From Candidatus Bathyarchaeota archaeon (lineage in GTDB: Archaea > Thermoproteota > Bathyarchaeia > Bathyarchaeales > DTEX01): DNA of 10,761 bases. The notes beneath the pieces are model-generated. The model was given only the letters and a program-made list of their open reading frames with translations, had not been told where the DNA came from and searched no databases. Made by a program: the position numbers and the translations under genes. Below, piece by piece: positions 1-6,474 of the stretch. Positions within the stretch are counted from its first letter, which is position 1; each line of letters begins with the position of its first letter. The stretch spans positions 1 to 10,761 of the forward strand of contig JAGTQS010000056.1 in NCBI GenBank assembly GCA_018397055.1, in the 5' to 3' direction.

Positions 1-441
1 GGGAGGTGGAGCACTAATTAGGGTTGATAATAGATAAACTGAAGTGAAAACACGTTCATACACTCTTTCTAAAAGATTGGGCACTTTTGTGTCTGGATTT
101 ATTTGCAGAAGTTTTTCCACAACCTCGTTTCCACCCGTTACTATCACTGTTCCAGTAATGTCATATTTTGCGATGTTAGGTTTTGTGTTTATTGCAAGAG
201 CAAAACTGAATGAAGCTTCGCCTGTTCCCCTTTCCGTTTCTTCGAGCTTTACGTTTACGTCAAATTCTGGTTTAACATCGTCTTTTCTTGTACCTTCCAT
301 CAGAGCTCCAGCTAGATTAACGAGTCTAACATCTATCGTTACTTCGTCGGAGCTCATTGGCGCATCGTATCTCCTACCTTTTTGTGGTGGAATAAATTTC
401 TCTCGGACGTCCTTTCGAGCATTAATGTTCCTAACTACCAA
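1..441 (-). CDS. SecB-like protein, C-terminus cut by window edge
   Basis: An open frame on the minus strand runs from a stop at 481-483 through position 1 without a stop, so the C-terminus lies outside the window. The readable protein has a charged N-terminus, a β-strand region beginning DVRLVN, a long segment of alternating strands (residues about 60-105, with FDVNVKLEE and IAKYDITGTVIV), then a helix (VVEKLL), a VPNLLERVYERVF helix and a Pro-rich end (SAPPP). This order of four strands, helix, then proline-rich tail resembles the SecB fold found in export chaperones and in SecB-like proteins of archaea. That is a fold-level guess, not a family match. TTG at 441 is the first start in frame, with AAAAGG only 2-3 bases before it. 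ATG at 357 is the alternative, with GGAG about 13 bases upstream. The gene diverges from the AAA+ ATPase gene. A positive-strand reading frame over the same bases is its shadow. Confidence 0.55.
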   Translation of the reverse strand, partial: MVVRNINARKDVREKFIPPQKGRRYDAPMSSDEVTIDVRLVNLAGALMEGTRKDDVKPEFDVNVKLEETERGTGEASFSFALAINTKPNIAKYDITGTVIVTGGNEVVEKLLQINPDTKVPNLLERVYERVFTSVYLLSTLISAPPP

Positions 442-477
442 TTTCCTTTTTGTGTGTAGGAAGATGCTACATACTAT

Positions 478-487
478 GATTTAAAGA
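478..487. promoter_or_regulatory. Possible shared TATA element between divergent genes
   Basis: The short divergent gap holds a palindromic core, TTTAAA, in the context GATTTAAAG on the plus strand. For the plus strand, an archaeal start about 26 bases downstream would fall near 508, shortly before the TTG at 525. For the minus strand it would fall near 456, shortly before the TTG at 441. One symmetric box could therefore serve both genes. This is position and composition evidence only, with no clear BRE. Confidence 0.3.
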
Positions 488-524
488 GGAAAAATTGCCA
501 GAAATGATAAATACGGTGCTCTAA

Positions 525-1577
525 TTGGTTTCTTCTAGTGGTGGAGGCGACAAAAAGAAAGTCGGATACGGAAGTCACCAACTGAAAAAAGCAGACACCA
601 AACACTATGTAGAAACCCAAATTAACACAAAATTCAATGGCACCAAACTTAGCCTACTAATCAAAAAAACCATGTCGAGACCTGAGCTTCTTAAAAAATA
701 CGGTGTGGAAAAATACGATCTGCACCCCAATTATGAGTTTCCTGAATCTGTAAGAGACATGATTCCTTCAAACGTCCCTGAATATATTACGCCTCCAGGA
801 AAAGACTACATCAAACAAATAATTCGGGCCCTTTACTATTTTAAGCAGTGCGCGTTGATCGGGCCAAGTGGAACAGGAAAAACGCATGTCGTTTATTTCA
901 TAGCCGAGATAACTGGTCTACCCATTTGGGAAGTTAACTGCGGTCTACAAACGTCAACGTATGACCTTTTCGGAAGATACATCGGTCTTGGAAAGGAAAA
1001 CTGGATCGATGGTCAGATAATCTCGTGGTGCAGAGACGGCGGAATACTTTACCTAGACGAGGCTAACATGATGAAACAGGACATTGCTGCCCGTTTAAAC
1101 CCGATTCTGGACACTCGAGGTCATATTGTTTTAACAGAAAAAGACAATGAGGTTGTAAAACGGCACGAATTTGGATACGTCATTATTTCAATGAACCCGT
1201 TTTCAAGCGAGTTCGTGGGAACCAAGCCTCTTAACGCAGCGTTCAGAAGGCGAATGTCAGTTTGGCTTACGTTCGATTATCTCAGTGTAGGAACCAACAT
1301 TTCTAAGGAAGAAATAGCTCTTATTCAAAAGAGAAGCGGTGTCGACGAGGACACAGCTACAAAAATCATTAAAGCAGGAGCTGAACTGCGGAGACAATAC
1401 CAGACAGGCGACCTGCCGTATGGTCCTTCTCCAGGAGACCTAATGAACTGGGCTATCTTGATTGCCGACGGAAGCGACCCCATTACTGCCGCCAACGAAA
1501 GCATCATTGGAACAACAAGTGACGACCTTGAGATTCAAGATACTGTGAGACGCATCATAACAACATTCTTTTCGTAG
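525..1577 (+). CDS. MoxR/CbbQ/NorQ-class AAA+ ATPase
   Basis: This is a cytoplasmic AAA+ ATPase of 350 residues. Visible motifs are Walker A GPSGTGKT (113-120), Walker B ILYLDE (174-179), sensor 1 ISMNP with N224, and an arginine-finger segment AAFRRRM (238-244). The spacing and the LDEAN wording fit the CbbQ/NorQ/CobS/GvpN branch, whose members form hexamers that remodel or load metal into a partner enzyme with a VWA protein. The first 85 residues are Lys-rich and not part of the AAA+ core. The usual sensor-2 SPR motif reads SPGD (302-305), so the arginine is missing there. TTG at 525 is forced: an in-frame TAA lies immediately before it (522-524) and the next in-frame ATG is residue 50. GGTG at 515-518 supplies a Shine-Dalgarno site. 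The VWA gene follows after 22 bases, which supports an AAA+/VWA complex. The client is unknown, because no Rubisco, nitric oxide reductase, cobaltochelatase or gas-vesicle gene is in view. Confidence 0.9.
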   Translation: MVSSSGGGDKKKVGYGSHQLKKADTKHYVETQINTKFNGTKLSLLIKKTMSRPELLKKYGVEKYDLHPNYEFPESVRDMIPSNVPEYITPPGKDYIKQIIRALYYFKQCALIGPSGTGKTHVVYFIAEITGLPIWEVNCGLQTSTYDLFGRYIGLGKENWIDGQIISWCRDGGILYLDEANMMKQDIAARLNPILDTRGHIVLTEKDNEVVKRHEFGYVIISMNPFSSEFVGTKPLNAAFRRRMSVWLTFDYLSVGTNISKEEIALIQKRSGVDEDTATKIIKAGAELRRQYQTGDLPYGPSPGDLMNWAILIADGSDPITAANESIIGTTSDDLEIQDTVRRIITTFFS

Positions 1578-1599
1578 AGTCGCCGCTGGTGGTTTATTT

Positions 1600-3327
1600 T
1601 TGAAACTTTATGAGTCCGCTTGGTTTCTAGCCTACGATTTAACCGGGATCGAACAGGACTCTTTAAAGATACTTATTCGAGACTCGACGCCATTTCCGTT
1701 TCTAACTAAGGATCAAGTCGGCTTCGTTTTGTGTTTACCTAACTTGAAGAAAGTGGATGAAGATGTTGTTGAATATCAAGGAATGACGTTAAGTCTTAAG
1801 GACGCGCTTCATAATCAAATCATATGGAGCCTTTTTAAGGCTTCAGTCTATTATCTGAGCCTTTATACAGTAGTTTATGACGCAAATGCATATAAAGAAG
1901 TTCTTAAAGGCAAGAATGAGGGTGTTGCGTTAAACGCCATTAACCTCATTGAGGACGCAATAATAACCGCTTACATCAAAACTTTTTATCAGTCACTGCT
2001 TCCCGAGATTATTTTTTCAGATACTATATCTTATCTATTTTTAAAGCCTGCTCAGTTCATTAGGAATGAAGCCGTCAGGCTGGCTACTTCTGTTCTTTCA
2101 CGTTATAAAACTGGACTGGTCAAGGGTTCTCTTCCCGAAGGCATGCTTAAAGATACGAATAATTTAGTAAACATGCTTAGAATGTTAGAAGCCGAAACAG
2201 CAAAGGTTTTAGCAGAACAAAAAATCATGTCGAATAGTAAAAACGTTAAAGTCAAGCCCACAAATAACGAGCTCAAATCAAAGATTTTCTCGGAAATTTA
2301 TTCAAACCTCATAAAATATTCTATAGGTGCCTCTGAGGTCCCTTCTTTCCTTTACATGAACCATCCAACTAAAACTTCAATTCTCGATATAGTTATACCT
2401 TCTCACGACGAAGTTTGGGTTACTTTCAATGAAATAGTCAATAGACTCGACGTTAGGATCAATCTAAACATGAATGCTTTGCAGAACGAGTCTGTACAAA
2501 ACATTATGGATTGGTTTTCAAAAGAGAGGAAAACCGAGAAAATTATACAAAAATATCAACTTTTGGGGGAAGACACGCGTCTTAAGGATTTTAAGTTTCC
2601 AGAAGAAGACTATACGGAGTTTCTGCGACGTAAGATAAAACATTCTAAAACAATTAGGCGGATCACGAACAGATTGGCAATGTTTTATAACGTGAGTGGT
2701 GACGATTTCAGGCGTGAAGCAGGATTCATAGATCTTCAGGAGGCAATTCAAGTTATAGCGAGTAAAAGCAGACGCAGTGACATCTTTATGGAGGACACCT
2801 TGCGATATAGAGCTCAGTGCTGGGCGATACTTGTTGACGTCAGCCTAAGTTTAAGGCAGTTCGCAGGAGAAGTTAAAGACATCATTTTATGCCTAACAGA
2901 AGTTTCACGAAAACTTTTTTCCGACAACCGCTCCTTAGGAATATTTGCATTTGACGATAAATTCTACATCGTCAAAGACTTCACTGAAAACCACGGCCGA
3001 ACAGTTTCTGCAAGGATAGGTGGAATCCAGCACAGCGGCATGACCTATATGCCTGATGCTATGAAGCTAACTGTAAGGGCATTGAGAAGCCAGTTTGAGG
3101 AAGAAAAAATCCTAATTGTTGTTTCAGATGGACATCCAACTGGATACGAAGGAATTGTTGACGACACAAAGGAAGAGGTTGCGGAAGCCATTAGAAAAGG
3201 CCTAAACGTTATAGGAATCGGGGTTGACAGCAGCGGAATAAAGGAGTTTTTCCCAACTTATTGCATAGTGAGGACACCTTACGAGCTTATGAAGAAGTTC
3301 GCTGACACATTCTTTACATTTTCATGA
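1600..3327 (+). CDS. VWA-domain protein, NorD/CobT-like partner of the AAA+ ATPase
   Basis: This protein has 575 residues. The last 175 or so form a von Willebrand A domain with an apparently complete metal-ion-dependent adhesion site: D403-x-S405-x-S407, T472 and D500 in VVSDGHPT. The SDGxP wording is the form seen in the NorD/CobT group of VWA proteins that act with MoxR-type ATPases. Residues 1-395 are mostly helical with charged stretches (around 300-350) and match no domain I recognise; they probably hold the client- or ATPase-binding surface. No signal peptide or membrane segment is seen, so it should act in the cytoplasm. TTG at 1600 is preceded by GGTGGT at 1588-1593 with a spacing of six, and the gene lies 22 bases behind the ATPase gene, so the two are co-transcribed. 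By analogy with NorQ/NorD and CbbQ/CbbO, the MIDAS would bind an acidic residue of its partner through a divalent metal. The client is not known. Confidence 0.85.
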   Translation: MKLYESAWFLAYDLTGIEQDSLKILIRDSTPFPFLTKDQVGFVLCLPNLKKVDEDVVEYQGMTLSLKDALHNQIIWSLFKASVYYLSLYTVVYDANAYKEVLKGKNEGVALNAINLIEDAIITAYIKTFYQSLLPEIIFSDTISYLFLKPAQFIRNEAVRLATSVLSRYKTGLVKGSLPEGMLKDTNNLVNMLRMLEAETAKVLAEQKIMSNSKNVKVKPTNNELKSKIFSEIYSNLIKYSIGASEVPSFLYMNHPTKTSILDIVIPSHDEVWVTFNEIVNRLDVRINLNMNALQNESVQNIMDWFSKERKTEKIIQKYQLLGEDTRLKDFKFPEEDYTEFLRRKIKHSKTIRRITNRLAMFYNVSGDDFRREAGFIDLQEAIQVIASKSRRSDIFMEDTLRYRAQCWAILVDVSLSLRQFAGEVKDIILCLTEVSRKLFSDNRSLGIFAFDDKFYIVKDFTENHGRTVSARIGGIQHSGMTYMPDAMKLTVRALRSQFEEEKILIVVSDGHPTGYEGIVDDTKEEVAEAIRKGLNVIGIGVDSSGIKEFFPTYCIVRTPYELMKKFADTFFTFS

Positions 3328-3357
3328 ACAACTCGTTTTAAGGTAAAAACGCTTTTT
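3328..3357. terminator. Possible bidirectional terminator between convergent genes
   Basis: The 28-base gap between the VWA gene stop and the stop of the minus-strand gene contains TTTTAAGG and then AAAAACGCTTTTT. That short A/T inverted pair gives a run of T on both strands, as needed for archaeal T-tract termination. The stem is too weak to count as a hairpin on its own. The call rests on composition and on the convergent gene ends. Confidence 0.3.
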
Positions 3358-4036
3358 ATGTATTGCTTGTGGCTTGTTGCTGAGCTTCGGGTTGCGATTG
3401 TTCTGATAGTCTGCCTGTTGGCATCACTGTATTAATGTTTTGCTTGTCTTCAGGCAGTTTCTCAGCATCAATCAATGGTTCTTTTTGTTTGACAGATTCC
3501 TGCATAATAGCCAAAGACTCCGGCGATGTGGACATGAACATTTCTATTTTAACCTTTGGCGGTATTTTACCTGCTGGTTCTATGATTATTTTTTCAGGGA
3601 CTCCCTCAACAAGGTAAACCCAGTATGCAATGTCTGAACCTAGACCGTTTTTCTGTAGTTCACCAAGTAAATTCTTAGTTTCTTTAAGCCCTTCAAGCCT
3701 ATTTTTAAACTTGTCTATAGCCTCAAAGAATATTTCTGCTTTACACTGTTTCTCCGCTGAAAATAAAAGATTCTTGTAGTTGAACCATTCGTCCGATGTT
3801 GTGGCTCCTTTCTTTTTGCCACCCTTTTTCGCAGTCTCCTTTTTTGCCAGTCCCTTTTCGCGAAGCTTCTTTTCCAGCTCTTCAGGATTGCCTCCTTGTT
3901 CTCTTAAAAGTTCGCCGAGGCTTTCGTTGTAGTCCTTTAGGTAACTTTCATACCACACAATTCCCTTGTCGACAAATGAAATTATTTCACTTAACGAACG
4001 GAAACTGCGGATCTCAACTGGATAAATCTTGATCAA
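3356..4036 (-). CDS. Uncharacterised helical protein with Lys-rich linker and polar tail
   Basis: I do not recognise a family. The 226-residue product has no signal peptide or membrane segment and is probably cytoplasmic. Residues 1-60 are helical and charged (WYESYLKDYNESLGELLREQ). A basic, low-complexity linker follows at 60-77, with KKGGKKKG. Residues 82-130 form one or two amphipathic helices, and 128-167 look like β-strands (AYWVYLVEG, KIIIEPAGK, KVKIEMFM). The last 25 residues are rich in Q, S, E and T and likely disordered. The start is TTG at 4036, with GGGATG and AAGGA just before it. The gene lies 64 bases downstream of another minus-strand gene of unknown function and converges on the AAA+/VWA operon. 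Its two-part helical layout would fit a structural or adaptor role, but nothing in the sequence proves one. Confidence 0.75.
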   Translation of the reverse strand: MIKIYPVEIRSFRSLSEIISFVDKGIVWYESYLKDYNESLGELLREQGGNPEELEKKLREKGLAKKETAKKGGKKKGATTSDEWFNYKNLLFSAEKQCKAEIFFEAIDKFKNRLEGLKETKNLLGELQKNGLGSDIAYWVYLVEGVPEKIIIEPAGKIPPKVKIEMFMSTSPESLAIMQESVKQKEPLIDAEKLPEDKQNINTVMPTGRLSEQSQPEAQQQATSNT

Positions 4037-4045
4037 TCCTTACAT

Positions 4046-4063
4046 CCCTGATTTTAGCCAGGG
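4046..4063 (-). repeat. Small inverted repeat next to a ribosome binding site
   Basis: CCCTG and CAGGG are separated by eight bases, just before the TTG start at 4036. Read on the minus strand, the second arm supplies the GGG that continues into GGGATG, the likely Shine-Dalgarno stretch. The five-base stem could tune translation of the downstream gene, or could be chance. Confidence 0.3.
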
Positions 4064-4100
4064 TTCACGCCGTCTAAAATTTTTGTTTAGCAACAGACAG

Positions 4101-4664
4101 TTATTGTTGTGGAATCAGAACCTTTTTGACTTTGTCTTCTTGGAAGTCTCCGATTGGTTTTTCTTCATGGTTTTCAAATGGCCTCTGAATGTTCTTTAGT
4201 TCTTCGTTAACCATCTCGAGGAAGCTAAGGCGCACACTAACCCGTTTCATGAAGAGGCTGACTTCTTCTCTAAGCTTAGGTATCAAAGCCCAAACAACCA
4301 TCAGAATTGTTTCAGGCGGATATTTCTCAAGCGATTTTGATTCTACTTTTCCGTCTTTCTGCACAACAATAAGGTGACATTGGTTGTTCAGAATCATCTC
4401 CTTTGCTTTGTCAAGCTCTGGAATTGCTTTTTGCGGCAAAGTAACGGACAAATCTAATTCTGTCATTATTTTACTCAAATAGCCGCATATTTGGCTGACA
4501 ATATTAGACTCGGCTGAAAGGTACTCGCTGAGTTGCCTGGCGTCCTCAGTTATTACCCTAAGGAGCCCGCTGAGTTTTTCGCCTACTTCCTTGGTTTTGT
4601 TGTCGTCTATTTCCTTTTCTTGAAAGATTGAGGAGTAATCGACTATATTTTCATCTTCAGGCAA
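4101..4664 (-). CDS. Uncharacterised helical protein
   Basis: I recognise no family for this 187-residue soluble protein. It has an acidic N-terminus (1-25), a helical region at 26-70 with heptad-like hydrophobics (LSGLLRVI, LSEYLS, ICGYLSKIM), a β-hairpin-like stretch at about 95-112 (CHLIVVQKDGKVESK), a hydrophobic helix at 117-130 (TILMVVWALIPKL) that is too short and interrupted to be a clear membrane anchor, and a long charged helix at 131-160. The C-terminal 25 residues are polar. TTG at 4664 is the start: GGTGATT lies at ideal distance (about 7 bases), the strongest Shine-Dalgarno site of the unknown genes here. It is followed after 64 bases by the 226-residue unknown, and the two probably form a unit. 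The upstream gene of the permease operon ends 195 bases away, so this gene likely has its own promoter in that gap. Confidence 0.75.
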   Translation of the reverse strand: MPEDENIVDYSSIFQEKEIDDNKTKEVGEKLSGLLRVITEDARQLSEYLSAESNIVSQICGYLSKIMTELDLSVTLPQKAIPELDKAKEMILNNQCHLIVVQKDGKVESKSLEKYPPETILMVVWALIPKLREEVSLFMKRVSVRLSFLEMVNEELKNIQRPFENHEEKPIGDFQEDKVKKVLIPQQ

Positions 4665-4815
4665 ACAAGAATCACCTTTTGGGGCTAGCCGTTAACGTTT
4701 TCTACAGCTTTAGGAGAGCTTAAGAAAATTTGTGCATAGTAAAAAGAGACACACATTTTTCATGAAATTATACAGTGTTAAACAAGCTTCAAAGCCTTAC
4801 TAAATGAATAGGCAT

Positions 4816-4828
4816 AGAAAGAAAAAGT
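4816..4828 (-). terminator. T-rich tract after the exported β-sandwich gene
   Basis: About 32 bases beyond the stop of the 530-residue gene the minus strand reads ACTTTTTCTTTC. T-tracts of this kind end transcription in archaea without needing a hairpin. The rest of the 195-base gap (4665-4859) holds the Shine-Dalgarno site of the next gene and AT-rich stretches that might be its promoter. I see no RNA gene in it. Confidence 0.35.
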
Positions 4829-4859
4829 CTTGCGTGTAGATGCCGCTAAAGTGTATAGG

Positions 4860-6452
4860 TTATTTTCTTATTTTTACTTGGATGCCGGCTCTTCTTATTA
4901 GGCTTTGAATGATGAGTACTACAACTGCTGTGGCGACAATTGCAACGGCGACCATGATTGTGGACCACGGAATTTGAGAAGCAACTGAAACTGTGAATTC
5001 TCTAACATCTGTACTATATTCGTTGCTTTGAGCTTTAATTCGGAGGATGTAGTCTCCCACAGCCAAACTAGAGTCAGCAGATATTCGTAGATTAAAGTCA
5101 ACGTCACCTTTAGCCTCAAGATACGTGTAATCCAAGGGAGTTACAAGAATGTTTGAAAGCCCAGTTGACTCTACAGTCAGCCTCAGACCAGTGACTGGTG
5201 ATTGACCTGAATTTCGAACGGTGACGACGACGTTTATTTTGTCACCTTGGTAAACCTGCGGATTGATAGGCGCTATATCAACTATCTCCAGCATGTAGCT
5301 GGCGACTATATTCGTGTAAACTTGAAGAGAATCCATGATTTCCTCATCCTCTGTTAGAGCTTCTATCTCGATTGAGTAGTTGCCTTGGTCCACAATGCTT
5401 GGAGGCTGAACATTCAACATTATCCAAACAGACTCTCCTGGACCGAGAGTTAGCTGGTTCTCTGAAAAAGTGATGTCCCAAACCATAATAGATGAGGTTT
5501 TCTTTATTGAAAGAAAAACTTTCTCAATTGAGGATTCTTCATTCACAACTTTTATTGGGTAAAACGTGTCTTCGCCAGTTAAAATTGTCTGAACCCTAAT
5601 TGGGGATTCGAGACTTATCTTCCGCGGTACACGTTCAACTGTGACTGTTAATCCTTGAGAGGTAGAACCATAATTGCCTTCAATGTTCACTCTAAACTGG
5701 AAATCCCCATAACCAGTTTCTTTCGGAACATTTACGATGAGAACGAGGTCAACATAGTCTCCGGAAGCTAAACTTATTGAGCGAACCTTGCTCCCATCCA
5801 CCATGAAGACAGCTGTCCAGTTTATAGGCAACTCTGGATTGTCAATGCTTAACAAGTAGTTGTCGCGGTAAGGTGAACCGTTCGTTAAGCGAAGGTTGAA
5901 CGTCAAATTGTTCCCAGGATAGGTTACCTGCCAATCGATTGGACAGTAAACGTCAATCTCATACTCCTCAATTGGAGGACTTTCAACAGTTACCGTTAGT
6001 AGGCAGGTGGCTCTGGAATATTTCCCTTCTGCGTACGCTGCGAACTGGTAATCGTTGGGAAACGCGTCCTCTGGCACGGTTACTTTCAATGTTAGAGTAG
6101 TTGTTCCAAATCCTTCTACGCCGATTCCCCTAACCCTTTTGTTTTGTACGTAAAAATCTGCTCTCCATCCTTCTGGAAGCGGCGGGTTGTCTACCATAAG
6201 TATAAAATTGTCATAATAATAGCTAGGATTTCTCAAGGTAAGCTCAAACATTACCACGTTATTGGGGTAAGTGACTTGCCAATAATCAGAACATTCTATA
6301 TCTGTCGTGGATTGTTGAGCAAGGCACGTTGAAAACAGTTGAACCGATAAAATTATGAAAACCAAGATGCACATAAAAATTGTAAATCTAGACTGCCTAT
6401 TTTTAATCAAATCTTTAAATGCTCTTCTTTTAGCTTTAGGTTCTGACATCAT
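4860..6452 (-). CDS. Membrane-anchored exported protein with about four NEW3/CARDB-like β-sandwich domains
   Basis: The product has 530 residues. A basic N-terminus is followed by a hydrophobic segment (22-45) acting as a signal peptide or anchor. A C-terminal membrane helix (488-510) ends in a short basic cytoplasmic tail. Between them lie about four immunoglobulin-like β-sandwiches of the COG1361/NEW3 and CARDB type: roughly 50-150, 158-265, 270-375 and 378-483. The first two are clear tandem copies with a 106-residue period: WQVTYP at 58 and 164, DNP at 88 and 194, and a Trp at 96 and 202. C54 and C160 sit in matching positions. Several N-x-S/T sites suggest surface glycosylation. ATG at 6452 is chosen over the second ATG at 6449; GGAG lies 10 bases before it. 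It follows the FtsX-type permease gene by 22 bases, a pairing common in archaea, and is likely an extracellular accessory or substrate-binding part of that complex. Confidence 0.85.
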   Translation of the reverse strand: MMSEPKAKRRAFKDLIKNRQSRFTIFMCILVFIILSVQLFSTCLAQQSTTDIECSDYWQVTYPNNVVMFELTLRNPSYYYDNFILMVDNPPLPEGWRADFYVQNKRVRGIGVEGFGTTTLTLKVTVPEDAFPNDYQFAAYAEGKYSRATCLLTVTVESPPIEEYEIDVYCPIDWQVTYPGNNLTFNLRLTNGSPYRDNYLLSIDNPELPINWTAVFMVDGSKVRSISLASGDYVDLVLIVNVPKETGYGDFQFRVNIEGNYGSTSQGLTVTVERVPRKISLESPIRVQTILTGEDTFYPIKVVNEESSIEKVFLSIKKTSSIMVWDITFSENQLTLGPGESVWIMLNVQPPSIVDQGNYSIEIEALTEDEEIMDSLQVYTNIVASYMLEIVDIAPINPQVYQGDKINVVVTVRNSGQSPVTGLRLTVESTGLSNILVTPLDYTYLEAKGDVDFNLRISADSSLAVGDYILRIKAQSNEYSTDVREFTVSVASQIPWSTIMVAVAIVATAVVVLIIQSLIRRAGIQVKIRK

Positions 6453-6474
6453 TTTCTGTTTTCTCCATATTTTT

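Noticed and set aside
44..484. Plus-strand open frame of 146 codons at the left edge
   Set aside because: It is Ser/Thr/Phe-rich with no domain sense, and lies opposite a better minus-strand frame with β-strand/helix structure.
525..1577. GvpN (gas vesicle) assignment for the AAA+ ATPase
   Set aside because: GvpN shares the fold class, but no gas vesicle structural gene is nearby and the partner is a VWA protein.
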